From the NCBI RefSeq assembly GCF_000176235.1, contig NZ_ACZV01000001.1, positions 62,001-126,000 on the forward strand: a stretch of DNA of 64,000 nucleotides, in the 5' to 3' direction. The position numbers and the translations under genes are program-made. Below are positions 18,143-26,641 of this stretch, in pieces; the stretch's first letter is position 1, and each line of letters opens with the position of its first letter. The notes under the pieces are model-generated. The model searched no databases and was not told the DNA's origin. It was given only the letters and a program-made list of their open reading frames with translations. Source of the DNA: Vibrio orientalis CIP 102891 = ATCC 33934. GTDB taxonomy: Bacteria > Pseudomonadota > Gammaproteobacteria > Enterobacterales > Vibrionaceae.

Positions 18143-20314
18143 TTATAACGTTTCTAACTTAGCGTAAGCAGTCACCAACCACTTAATTCCTTCACCGTTA
18201 AAAGCAACTTGAACACGACTTTGTGGGCCGCTGCCTTCAAAGTTGATGATGGTGCCCTCTCCGAATTTAGGGTGCATAACGCGTGAACCTAGACTAAAGC
18301 CAGTTTCGTTAAAACTCTCTTTCACGACAGTTTGGCTAAAGCGGCCAGAGCTTGCTGGGCGGCTAACTTGTGCTTTCATACGTACTTCATCAAGACACTT
18401 TTCTGGCAGTTCGCGAATAAAGCGTGATGGTTTATGGTACTTATCTTGACCATACAAACGACGCATCTCTGCGTAGGTAATGTAGAGTTTCTCCATCGCA
18501 CGAGTCATGCCCACGTAGCAAAGTCGGCGCTCTTCTTCCAAACGGCCTGCTTCTTCCGCAGACATTTGGCTTGGGAACATGCCCTCTTCGACACCGACCA
18601 TAAATACCAGTGGGAATTCCAAACCTTTCGCACTGTGCAGGGTCATGAGCTGAACCGCATCATCAAATTCGTCCGCTTGGCCTTCCCCTGCCTCTAGCGC
18701 AGCGTGAGTCAAAAACGCCGTCAGCAGCGTCATATCTTCGGCTTCTTCTGGCTTTTCAAACTGACGTGTTGCCGTAACAAGCTCTTCCAAGTTCTCAATA
18801 CGTGCTTTCGACTTCTCGCCTTTCTCTTGTTCATACATCGCGAACAGGCCAGAATATTTGATCACATGGTCGGTTTGCTCATGCAGCGACAATTCACAGG
18901 TGTCATCTTCAAGTGCATTAACCAATTCAATAAAGCGGCTGAGTGCACCAGCTGCTCGCCCTGCTAATACTTGGTTTTCAAGCAAATGCAGACTCGCTTG
19001 CCACATGGTGCTGCCTTGGTCGCGCGCGGCAAAGCGAATTGTCTCAAGGGTTTTATCGCCTAAACCACGAGTTGGCGTATTCACCACACGTTCAAACGCC
19101 GCATCATCATTTCGGTTCGACATCAGACGCAAATAGCTTAAGGCATCTTTGATCTCTTGGCGTTCGAAGAATCGCATACCACCATAAATACGATATGGCA
19201 GACCTGCTTGGATCAAGGCCTCTTCAAGCACACGTGATTGGGCGTTATTGCGGTACAGCATCGCGGCATCATTGAGTACGCCGCCTTTATCCTGCCACTC
19301 TTTAATTTTGTTGACCGCGAAACGCGCTTCATCAAGCTCGTTATAGGCCGAGTAAACGGAAATCGGCTCACCTTCCGCGCCATCAGTCCAAAGCTCTTTG
19401 CCCATACGCTCAGTATTATTAGCAATCAGAGTGTTGGACGCTTCTAGAATGGTCTTGGTTGAGCGATAGTTCTGCTCAAGGCGAATGGTGTTCACGCTTG
19501 GGAACTCTTGAGTAAACTTCTCAATGTTCTCAATCTTAGCGCCGCGCCAACCGTAGATAGACTGGTCATCATCACCAACAATCATCACATGTGAGTCAGG
19601 GCCTGCCATCATGCGTAGCCAAGCATATTGGATATTGTTGGTGTCTTGGAATTCGTCGACAAGAATATGTTTAAAGCGAGCTTGGTAATGTTCACGGATA
19701 TGTTTCTTATCACGCAGGAGCTCATGGGCACGGAGTAAGATTTCCGCAAAGTCGACTAATCCTGCACGGTCACAAGCTTCTTGGTAAGCACTGTATAGCT
19801 GAAGATATGTCTTAGTGATCGGATCGCCGTAGGCATCAATGTGATTCGGGCGCAGACCTTCATCTTTTTTGCCATTGATCCACCACGCAACTTGTTTTGC
19901 TGGCCACTGCTTTTCATCTAAGTTCTGCGCTTTAATCAAGCGACGCAATAGACGCACCTGATCATCGGTATCAATGATCTGGAAATCTTCAGGCAGCGTA
20001 GCATCAAGGTAGTGAGCACGGAGAATTCGGTGACAGATACCATGGAAAGTACCATTCCACATTCCCGAAGCACTGCCCATCATTATCTCTTCAATACGGC
20101 CACGCATTTCCGCTGCCGCTTTGTTGGTGAAGGTCACTGACATAATTGAAAATGGTGAGGCTTGCTCAACCGACATCAACCACGCAATACGATGCACCAG
20201 CACGCGCGTTTTACCACTGCCTGCTCCAGCTAAGACAAGTGCATTTTCTAGTGGGGCGGCAACAGCTTCACGCTGCTTGTCATTCAGGCCATCGAGAAGT
20301 AATGAAGGATCCAT
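18143..20314 (-). CDS. uvrD: DNA helicase II UvrD
   Basis: 3'-5' superfamily 1 helicase that removes the excised strand in nucleotide-excision and methyl-directed mismatch repair. 723 residues against 720 in E. coli, with the same start (MDPSLLLDGLNDKQREAVAAP). Walker A AGAGSGKT (29-36), TFTNKAA, ILVDEFQDTNNIQ (Walker B), [32 protein letters not shown] and YVGMTRA are all present. The C-terminal UvrD tudor-like segment FGEGTIINFEGSG ... GIKWLVTAYAKLETL distinguishes it from Rep. A LexA-like box lies 15-30 nt upstream of the start. Confidence 0.97.
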   Translation of the reverse strand: MDPSLLLDGLNDKQREAVAAPLENALVLAGAGSGKTRVLVHRIAWLMSVEQASPFSIMSVTFTNKAAAEMRGRIEEIMMGSASGMWNGTFHGICHRILRAHYLDATLPEDFQIIDTDDQVRLLRRLIKAQNLDEKQWPAKQVAWWINGKKDEGLRPNHIDAYGDPITKTYLQLYSAYQEACDRAGLVDFAEILLRAHELLRDKKHIREHYQARFKHILVDEFQDTNNIQYAWLRMMAGPDSHVMIVGDDDQSIYGWRGAKIENIEKFTQEFPSVNTIRLEQNYRSTKTILEASNTLIANNTERMGKELWTDGAEGEPISVYSAYNELDEARFAVNKIKEWQDKGGVLNDAAMLYRNNAQSRVLEEALIQAGLPYRIYGGMRFFERQEIKDALSYLRLMSNRNDDAAFERVVNTPTRGLGDKTLETIRFAARDQGSTMWQASLHLLENQVLAGRAAGALSRFIELVNALEDDTCELSLHEQTDHVIKYSGLFAMYEQEKGEKSKARIENLEELVTATRQFEKPEEAEDMTLLTAFLTHAALEAGEGQADEFDDAVQLMTLHSAKGLEFPLVFMVGVEEGMFPSQMSAEEAGRLEEERRLCYVGMTRAMEKLYITYAEMRRLYGQDKYHKPSRFIRELPEKCLDEVRMKAQVSRPASSGRFSQTVVKESFNETGFSLGSRVMHPKFGEGTIINFEGSGPQSRVQVAFNGEGIKWLVTAYAKLETL

Positions 20315-20635
20315 TCGGGGCTCAGCTACTGTTTATCTATACATGAAAAGGCATTATACCCGAGTGACCCTAAGATGCTAGGTGAGAAACACTTCCGTTG
20401 CTGGGTAAGACTCTAAAGCCATTGCATCCACGGTGAAAAAACAAAAAAAATCGCATATTTATTCTTTCTATAAAACAACACCTTAGATAAATAAGACAAA
20501 TAAAACCCAATGGAAAGATAATTTTTTTGAAAGTTTTCCGCTCCCTTCTCTATCCTTTTAACTAAGCAAGTTGATGAATTCACACATGATTCACTTGCCT
20601 ACATAAGTAAAGGAATTAAGTCTGAGGAAATGAAT
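20315..20635. other. uvrD-bufA divergent intergenic region
   Basis: 321 bases without a gene. It holds the LexA-like box and uvrD promoter on the left. On the right, a possible bufA promoter is TTGAAA (20527-20532), 18-bp spacer, TATCCT (20551-20556). No clear Fur, CueR or ECF-type site could be read with confidence. Confidence 0.5.
20329..20344 (-). promoter_or_regulatory. LexA-like SOS box upstream of uvrD
   Basis: CTGTTTATCTATACAT matches CTGT-N8-ACAG at all but the last base, with the usual A/T-rich centre. It lies just downstream of a TATAAT -10-like element (20353-20358, minus strand), so LexA binding would block uvrD transcription. E. coli uvrD is an SOS gene too. Confidence 0.65.
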
Positions 20636-20896
20636 ATGAAAAAGTCTAATCTTGCTGTTACTGCTGCTGTTACAAGTCTCATTGCGTTTGGTGGTACCGT
20701 CCTTACTGCAGCGCCAGCAGTCGCGGCTGAAAAAGAAAAATGCTACGGCGTAGCTAAAGCCGGCAAAAATGACTGTGCAACAAAAACCAGCTCTTGTGCA
20801 GGTACAGCAAAAGAAGATAACCAAACTGACGCATTTGTTGTCGTACCTAAAGGCCTATGTGGCAAATTGGCAGGCGGTAGCACTCAATCATCATAA
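20636..20896 (+). CDS. Bufferin-type metallophore precursor peptide (BufA1/HvfA-like, DUF2282)
   Basis: 86-residue exported precursor. A long signal peptide (about 1-31, ending APAVAA) precedes a small core with four cysteines at 36, 47, 54 and 75 in the family words KCYGVAKAGKNDCA, SSCAG and PKGLCGKL. DUF2282 proteins are substrates of MNIO enzymes, which convert cysteines into copper-binding thiooxazole-type groups; mature bufferins bind copper in the periplasm. I chose the second ATG because GAGG lies 8 nt before it; the ATG two codons earlier is too close. The three genes downstream (DUF692, DUF2063, DoxX) complete the usual operon. Confidence 0.88.
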   Translation: MKKSNLAVTAAVTSLIAFGGTVLTAAPAVAAEKEKCYGVAKAGKNDCATKTSSCAGTAKEDNQTDAFVVVPKGLCGKLAGGSTQSS

Positions 20897-20913
20897 TTTC
20901 TACCGATGACTAC

Positions 20914-20940
20914 AGGCGGTCTAGGCTCAACTGACCGCCT
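20914..20940 (+). terminator. Hairpin between bufA and bufB, possible attenuator
   Basis: AGGCGGTC and GACCGCCT form an 8-bp stem with an 11-nt loop, 17 nt after the bufA stop and before the likely start of the modifying enzyme. There is only a weak T-rich stretch (TTGTCTC), so it would more likely act as a partial terminator or protect the bufA message than fully stop transcription. Confidence 0.6.
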
Positions 20941-20974
20941 TGTCTCATCCCATAAGTTTTCAAGGATGGCGTTT

Positions 20975-21832
20975 GTGAAATCAACCACTTTTCATCCCCA
21001 AGTTGGCGTAGGGCTACGCTCTCCACATCTAGACTACTTTGTCGAACAAAAACCACCGCTGTCTTGGCTAGAGATCCATAGCGAAAACTATTTCCAACCC
21101 TACTCTAAGGCAAGGCAACAACTGCACCTTCTTGCTAACCACTACCAAATCAGTTGCCACGGTATCGGTCTTTCACTGGGTAGTGTTGAGCGAATAAACC
21201 AACAGCACCTGACGCAACTTCGCAGTCTAATTAACGATGTTGAACCATTTTTGGTTTCCGATCATCTCAGCTGGAGTCAAACTGGCGGCCATTATTTTAA
21301 TGACTTGCTACCACTGCCTTATACCGAAGAAGCACTCAAGGTCTTTTGTCGTAATGTTGAGGAGGTTCAAGATGCCATTCAGCGACCTCTTCTGATTGAA
21401 AACCCTTCCAGCTATCTCAAATTTAATCACTCGACCATTAAAGAGTGGGAGTTCTTGGCGGAAGTGCAAAAGCGTACCGAGTGTCGACTACTGCTCGATT
21501 TAAACAATATTCATGTCTCCGCCTTTAACCATGGTTTTGACAGTGTTGAGTACATCAATGCCATCCCCGAGCACGCGGTGGATGAGATTCACTTAGCTGG
21601 CTTTACCGTCAAACACCTCGACCAAGGTGAAATCTGGATTGATACCCACAGCCGCCCAGTCAGTGATGAAGTGTGGCAGCTCTATCAATATTGGCTTGAG
21701 TCGTATGGTGAGCGCCATACTCTGATTGAATGGGATTTAGATATCCCCGAGCCTGAAGTTTTATTAAACGAAGCAACCAAGGCCTCCCACCAACTGCAAC
21801 GTTGGCAAGATAAACAAAGGAAGGTCTCATGA
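20975..21832 (+). CDS. MNIO (DUF692) peptide-modifying oxygenase, BufB/HvfB-like
   Basis: About 285 residues with a TIM-barrel fold binding two or three iron ions; it modifies cysteines of the precursor peptide encoded just upstream. Family motifs seen: VGVGLRSPHLDYF, LEIHSENYF, CHGIGLSLG, SDHLSWS, LIENPSSYL, LLLDLNNIHVSAFNHG, EIHLAGF, DTHSRPV and LIEWDLDIP, which hold the metal ligands (His, Glu, Asp, Asn). I prefer the GTG at 20975, with AAGGA 8 nt before it. ATG at 20966 has no spacing to that site, and ATG at 20906 would put the hairpin inside the coding region. It overlaps the next gene by ATGA. Confidence 0.9.
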   Translation: MKSTTFHPQVGVGLRSPHLDYFVEQKPPLSWLEIHSENYFQPYSKARQQLHLLANHYQISCHGIGLSLGSVERINQQHLTQLRSLINDVEPFLVSDHLSWSQTGGHYFNDLLPLPYTEEALKVFCRNVEEVQDAIQRPLLIENPSSYLKFNHSTIKEWEFLAEVQKRTECRLLLDLNNIHVSAFNHGFDSVEYINAIPEHAVDEIHLAGFTVKHLDQGEIWIDTHSRPVSDEVWQLYQYWLESYGERHTLIEWDLDIPEPEVLLNEATKASHQLQRWQDKQRKVS

Positions 21833-22593
21833 GCGCTCTCTCTCTTGCCGAACTCCAGCAGACGTTTGCCGCTGCCTTGCACTATCAAGCGAGCGGTGAA
21901 GCCTGCAATATTGCTAGTGATACCTTCACGGCTGATGAGCGAATGCAGATTTATCGCAATAACTTTGTTGTTAGCCTCAGCGAAGTGCTCGCTGCAACCT
22001 ACCCGATGGTATCAGCTTTAGTTGGTGAGGAGTGCTTTAATCAAATGGCTCGCCAGCATGTACTCAACAACCCATTGGGTTCAGGTGATGTCAGCCACTA
22101 TGGAGAGCATTTCAATGATTCTATTAGTCACTTCCCTGCCGTAGTCGAAGCGGCCCCCTATGCCGAAGAGGTGGCACGATTTGAATGGTGTATTGATTTA
22201 GCTCAGCAGCAACAGGGACAAATATCACTCTCTGGAGAACTGTTGCCGCTCGCCAAACTGGCTGAGATTGAGCCAGCGCAACAAGCTGCTATTCACCTGC
22301 ATCTATTACCGGGGGTAGTGCTTTTTCGTTCATCTTATGCGGTTTATTCGTTGCAGAGAGCCATTGCTGACAACCAATTTGACGACTTGCAATTACACCA
22401 AGCAGAACAAGGTTTCATTTGTTGTTCAGCTCAAGGAGAGGTTTGGACACAAAAGTTAGCAAATAGCGCATTTGACTTGCTGCAGTACCTGCACTCTGGA
22501 TGCACGCTTGGTGAGATACCACCAGAACAACTACAACATATCAATCTAATTTTTGACAGCAATGTGATTGCTGGATTTACACTTGCGGATTAA
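21829..22593 (+). CDS. DUF2063 partner protein of the MNIO enzyme (BufC/HvfC-like)
   Basis: 254 residues. The N-terminal DUF2063 domain is visible in LAELQQTFAAALHYQ ... RMQIYRNNFVVSLSEVLAATYPMVSALVGEECF (a helical putative DNA-binding-like fold). The rest is a less conserved domain. In characterised systems this protein binds the precursor leader and presents the peptide to the MNIO enzyme. Start codon overlaps the bufB stop (ATGA), so the two are translationally coupled and probably form a complex in the cytoplasm. Confidence 0.88.
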   Translation: MSALSLAELQQTFAAALHYQASGEACNIASDTFTADERMQIYRNNFVVSLSEVLAATYPMVSALVGEECFNQMARQHVLNNPLGSGDVSHYGEHFNDSISHFPAVVEAAPYAEEVARFEWCIDLAQQQQGQISLSGELLPLAKLAEIEPAQQAAIHLHLLPGVVLFRSSYAVYSLQRAIADNQFDDLQLHQAEQGFICCSAQGEVWTQKLANSAFDLLQYLHSGCTLGEIPPEQLQHINLIFDSNVIAGFTLAD

Positions 22594-22603
22594 GGGGATA
22601 GGC

Positions 22604-23059
22604 ATGTCCGATTCAATCAAAAATATGCTCAACACTTACGACAATATTATTAACGCGACTCAGAACGCTTTTGTTCCTTTGCTACTGCTATTTTGTCGAC
22701 TTTGGGTTGCCTGGGTATTCTTTAATTCAGGACTAACTAAAATTGCCACTTGGGATAGCACCCTCTATCTGTTTGAGTACGAATACCAAGTTCCTGTTTT
22801 GCCTTGGCAATTAGCTGCGTATATGGGAACCGCAGCTGAACTAATACTGCCGGTGTTTATCGCTCTAGGCTTGTTGAGCAGACCAATGGCCGCAATCTTA
22901 TTTGTCTTCAATATTATCGCGGTGGTTTCTTACCCAGTGCTGTGGGCACAAGGTTTCTTTGACCACCAACTGTGGGGGTTAATGATATTAATTGTCATTG
23001 TTTGGGGACCAGGGCCATTGTCCGTCGATAAGCTAATTAGAAATAAACTACTCCGCTAA
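22604..23059 (+). CDS. DoxX family membrane protein of the bufferin operon (BufD/HvfD-like)
   Basis: 151-residue inner-membrane protein with four hydrophobic segments (LLLLFCRLWVAWVFFNSGLT, AAYMGTAAELILPVFIALGL, MAAILFVFNIIAVVSY, LWGLMILIVIVWGPG). DoxX-like proteins close many DUF2282-DUF692-DUF2063 operons; their exact job (redox or quinone linkage, export help) is not settled. I start at MSDSIKNML, with AAGGGG 8 nt before ATG. The in-frame codons upstream lie inside bufC. It overlaps the convergent small lipoprotein gene by 4 nt at its 3' end. Confidence 0.85.
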   Translation: MSDSIKNMLNTYDNIINATQNAFVPLLLLFCRLWVAWVFFNSGLTKIATWDSTLYLFEYEYQVPVLPWQLAAYMGTAAELILPVFIALGLLSRPMAAILFVFNIIAVVSYPVLWAQGFFDHQLWGLMILIVIVWGPGPLSVDKLIRNKLLR

Positions 23060-23241
23060 TCTTCTGAACTAAGGTCATCCTTCACTGAGTTGACCGCATC
23101 ACGAGAGGCGTGTCCAATTGCTTTGGTCGTATCACGTGTTGCATGACCAATGGTTCTGCCTGCATCTTTAAGTTCAGCGCACCCAGATGTGCCAAGAACC
23201 ATCAATGAAGCGAGGGTAAGGGTTGTAAACAGTTTCAGCAT
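23056..23241 (-). CDS. Small predicted lipoprotein
   Basis: 61 residues. A signal sequence MLKLFTTLTLASLMVLGTSGC ends in a lipobox-like TSGC, so the mature protein would be a lipid-anchored peptide of about 40 residues (AELKDAGRTIGHATRDTTKAI...), with a twice-repeated IGHATRDTTK / IGHASRDAVN unit. The size resembles entericidin-like lipoproteins, but I do not claim that function. AAGGAGG lies 4 nt before this ATG, which decides it against the ATG five codons earlier. Convergent with the bufferin operon, sharing 4 nt. Confidence 0.75.
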   Translation of the reverse strand: MLKLFTTLTLASLMVLGTSGCAELKDAGRTIGHATRDTTKAIGHASRDAVNSVKDDLSSED

Positions 23242-23277
23242 ATGACCTCCTTGCATGCTAAGCTGATTATCATATCA

Positions 23278-23316
23278 ATAAAAAACGCCCCTGGCTCATA
23301 AAGTCAGGGGCGTTTT
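23278..23316 (-). terminator. Intrinsic terminator after prlC
   Basis: ACGCCCCTG ... CAGGGGCGT stem followed on the minus strand by a T run, 20 nt after the prlC stop. Confidence 0.87.
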
Positions 23317-23337
23317 GTTCATTTCAGCGATAAGAAT

Positions 23338-25380
23338 TTAGGCACTGATTCCAGAGTGACGCAGCAGAGCATCGATTTGTGGCTCACGGCCACGGAAGCG
23401 TTTGAACAACTCCATCGGCTCTTCACTGCCACCCATCTCAAGGATGTTGTTTAGGAAGCTCTTACCCGTTTCGGTATTAAAGATGCCCTCTTCTTCAAAG
23501 CGAGAGAACGCATCTGATGACAACACTTCAGCCCATAAGTAGCTGTAGTAACCAGCACTGTAACCACCAGCAAAGATATGGCTAAAGCTGTGTGAGAAGC
23601 GGTTCCACTCTAGGCTTGGCAATACGGCAACTTTGGATTTCACGTCTGCCAGCGTTTCAAGTACACGAGGGCCCACTTCTGGATCAAACTCAGTGTGTAG
23701 TGTGAAGTCAAACAAACCAAATTCTAGCTGACGTAAGATAAACATCGCTGACTGGAAGTTTTTCGCCGCCAGCATTTTCTCTAGCATCTCTTTTGGCAGT
23801 GCTTCACCCGTTTCAAAGTGACCAGAAATAAATGCTAGCGCTTGTTCTTCCCAACACCAGTTCTCTAGGAACTGACTTGGTAGCTCAACCGCATCCCATG
23901 GCACACCGTTGATGCCCGATACCGCACCCGACTCGACTTGAGTCAACATGTGGTGAATACCATGACCAAATTCGTGGAACAGCGTCACCACTTCATCGTG
24001 AGTAAATAGCGCAGGCTTGTCACCCACTGGGCGGTTAAAGTTACAGGTTAGATACGCTACTGGCGATTGCAGCTCACCCGATTCATTAATACGGCGAACT
24101 CGACACTCATCCATCCAAGCGCCGCCACGTTTATGTTCACGCGCGTACAAGTCTAGGTAGAAGCTGCCGCGAAGTTTGTCATCCGCATCGAAGATATCAA
24201 AGAAGCGTACTGACTCGTGCCAAGTATCGACACCTTCACGCTCTTGAACTGTCATGCCGAAGACACGCTTCAACACTTCAAACAGACCACTTACCGCTTT
24301 CGCTTCTGGGAAATAAGGACGTAGCTCTTCGTCTGAAATTTGGAATAGGTGCTGTTTCTGTTTTTCGCTGTAGTAAGCAATATCCCACAGGTTAAGCTCT
24401 TCAACGCCAAACTCTGCTTTAGCAAACTGGCGCAGCTCTTCAACTTCACGTTCGCCTTGAGGTTTTGCTTTGCTTGCTAAATCATTCAAGAAACCTAATA
24501 CCTGAGAAGGGTTCTCGGCCATTTTGGTTGCGAGTGACTTTTCACTGTAAGTGTTGAATCCAAGCATACGAGAGATTTCATAACGCAGTTTTAGCTGCTC
24601 GTTGATGATCTCAGTGTTGTCCCACTCACCTGCTTTCGGGCCACGATCGGATGCGCGAGTGACGTACGCTTCATACAACTCTTTACGCAGATCTTGGTTA
24701 TCACAGTAAGTCATCACTGGCAGGTAAGATGGAATATCCAGCGTTAGCAAGTAGCCGTCGAGCTCTTTAGATTCTGCCGCCGCTTTCGCTGCAGCTAATG
24801 CCGACTCAGGCATACCTGCTAAGTCCGCTTCATCTGTCACGTGCTTGTTCCAACCCATGGTGGCATCAAGTACGTTGTTAGAGAATTTAGAGCCTAGCTC
24901 TGACATACGCTTACTGATCTCACCATAACGGTGTTGCTCATCCGCAGGTAGACCAATACCAGACAATTCAAAGTCACGCAGCGAATCAGTGATGGATTTC
25001 TTTTGCGCTTGAGTGAGTGATGCAAAGCTTTCGTCAGCCTTTAGCGCTTTATACGCTTCAAACAGGCCTTTATGTTGACCAACCCAAGTGCCGTATTCAG
25101 ACAATAGCGGCAGACAGCTTTCATAAGCGTCACGCAGTTCATCACTATTGACCACAGAGTTCATGTGACTCACTGGCGACCAAATACGACTTAAGCGGTC
25201 ATCCACCTCTTCGATTGGCGCCACGACACTTTCCCAGCTCGGTGTGATATCACCGGCGAGTACCTGTTCGATTTTAGCTCGACAGTCAGCAATCGCCTGC
25301 TCTACCGCTGGTTTAACATGTTCTGGTTTAATCTGAGAAAACGGGGGCAAATCGGTAAAACTAAGAAGTGGATTCGACAT
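23338..25380 (-). CDS. prlC: Oligopeptidase A (PrlC, M3 family)
   Basis: Cytoplasmic zinc metallopeptidase that degrades short peptides, including cleaved signal peptides. 680 residues, the same as the E. coli enzyme. The zinc motif HEFGH is at 469-473 within FHEFGHGIHHMLTQ, and the downstream glutamate lies in the segment LENWCWEEQ. PrlC next to divergent rlmJ and gor matches the E. coli prlC-rlmJ-gor locus. Confidence 0.96.
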   Translation of the reverse strand: MSNPLLSFTDLPPFSQIKPEHVKPAVEQAIADCRAKIEQVLAGDITPSWESVVAPIEEVDDRLSRIWSPVSHMNSVVNSDELRDAYESCLPLLSEYGTWVGQHKGLFEAYKALKADESFASLTQAQKKSITDSLRDFELSGIGLPADEQHRYGEISKRMSELGSKFSNNVLDATMGWNKHVTDEADLAGMPESALAAAKAAAESKELDGYLLTLDIPSYLPVMTYCDNQDLRKELYEAYVTRASDRGPKAGEWDNTEIINEQLKLRYEISRMLGFNTYSEKSLATKMAENPSQVLGFLNDLASKAKPQGEREVEELRQFAKAEFGVEELNLWDIAYYSEKQKQHLFQISDEELRPYFPEAKAVSGLFEVLKRVFGMTVQEREGVDTWHESVRFFDIFDADDKLRGSFYLDLYAREHKRGGAWMDECRVRRINESGELQSPVAYLTCNFNRPVGDKPALFTHDEVVTLFHEFGHGIHHMLTQVESGAVSGINGVPWDAVELPSQFLENWCWEEQALAFISGHFETGEALPKEMLEKMLAAKNFQSAMFILRQLEFGLFDFTLHTEFDPEVGPRVLETLADVKSKVAVLPSLEWNRFSHSFSHIFAGGYSAGYYSYLWAEVLSSDAFSRFEEEGIFNTETGKSFLNNILEMGGSEEPMELFKRFRGREPQIDALLRHSGISA

Positions 25381-25598
25381 AAATCATTCCTTTTGTTAGC
25401 CAAAGCGAACTACGGGTTCGTCTATTGAGTATATTCAACGTCTTAAAGATTAAATATAGGTGCGATAAGCATTTTTCAATAGCGGGATGCAGCTAAGTTG
25501 TTGCTAAATACGAGCATCACAAAGCCACTGAGTATATAATCAGCGAATCGTTCGTATTAACTTCAGTATGGTTGCAAGACCATTTCGAGAGAGTCATT

Positions 25599-26438
25599 TT
25601 GTTAAGTTATCGCCACAGTTTTCACGCTGGTAACCACGCCGACGTGGTTAAGCATATCGTTCAAAGCCTTATTCTGGATGCGCTCAAGCAGAAAGATAAG
25701 CCATTTGTTTACCACGATACCCACTCAGGTGTTGGTCGTTACGACCTGACTCACGAGTGGTCAGAAAAAACTGGCGAGTACAAACAAGGTATCGCTCGTA
25801 TTTGGGAGCAAACTGATATCCCACAAGATATCCAAAGCTACCTTGAGTCGATTAAAACGCTTAACAACGGGGATGCACTGCGCTACTACCCAGGCTCACC
25901 TCGTGTTGCTCGTGCTCAACTTCGCCCGCAAGATCGCATGGTACTGACTGAGCTTCACCCAGCTGATCACCCGCTGCTAGAACAAGAGTTCCACCGCGAT
26001 CGCCAAGTCAGCATCTACAAAGAAGATGGCTTTAAGCGCCTTAAGGCAAGTCTGCCACCACAAGAACGCCGTGGTTTGGTACTGATTGACCCACCTTACG
26101 AATTGGCAAAAGAGTACCGTGACGTAGTGGCAGCCATTGCTCAAAGCCATAAGCGCTGGGCAACCGGCATCTACGCAATTTGGTACCCAGTAGTTAACCG
26201 CTGTGACATCGAAGATATGATTGAAGGCCTAGAAGGTCTCGGCATTCGCAAGATTTTGCAAATCGAGTTAGGTGTATCTCCGGACACCAATGAGCGTGGT
26301 ATGACTGCATCAGGCATGATCGTGATTAACCCGCCGTGGAAGCTAGAAAGCCAGATGAAAGAAATTTTGCCATTCCTGCAAGAAGCAATTGCGCCTGCAA
26401 CCGGTCACTTTAAAGTGGAATGGATAGTACCGGAGTAA
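25599..26438 (+). CDS. rlmJ: 23S rRNA (adenine2030-N6)-methyltransferase RlmJ
   Basis: 279 residues from a TTG start (MLSYRHSFHAGNHADVVKH), matching E. coli RlmJ (280). It methylates A2030 of 23S rRNA using S-adenosylmethionine. The catalytic motif DPPYE is visible (LVLIDPPYELAKEY), and the C-terminus ends GMTASGMIVINPPWKLE ... WIVPE as in the family. The frame remains open nine codons upstream, but those do not match the family, and GAGAG precedes the TTG. Divergent from prlC. Confidence 0.94.
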   Translation: MLSYRHSFHAGNHADVVKHIVQSLILDALKQKDKPFVYHDTHSGVGRYDLTHEWSEKTGEYKQGIARIWEQTDIPQDIQSYLESIKTLNNGDALRYYPGSPRVARAQLRPQDRMVLTELHPADHPLLEQEFHRDRQVSIYKEDGFKRLKASLPPQERRGLVLIDPPYELAKEYRDVVAAIAQSHKRWATGIYAIWYPVVNRCDIEDMIEGLEGLGIRKILQIELGVSPDTNERGMTASGMIVINPPWKLESQMKEILPFLQEAIAPATGHFKVEWIVPE

Positions 26439-26448
26439 TCCATATCAA

Positions 26449-26480
26449 ATAAAGCAGAGTCAAAATACTCTGCTTTATCG
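26449..26480 (+). terminator. Hairpin terminator after rlmJ
   Basis: ATAAAGCAGAGT, loop CAAAAT, ACTCTGCTTTAT: a 12-bp perfect stem 10 nt after the rlmJ stop. The T run is short (TTTAT). Confidence 0.7.
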
Positions 26481-26641
26481 CTATTTGTCATAACCAACCT
26501 CACTTTTTCCCATTGGGAAATCAGTCAGAGTCGATTTATGATAAGCAACAAGGACAGCTCTGAGTAGCGGATTGAGTTTGCTCAAATTCATCCCTATATA
26601 CTCAGTAGCAATCAAATAAATTAATAAGCTCGGAGAAAGTA

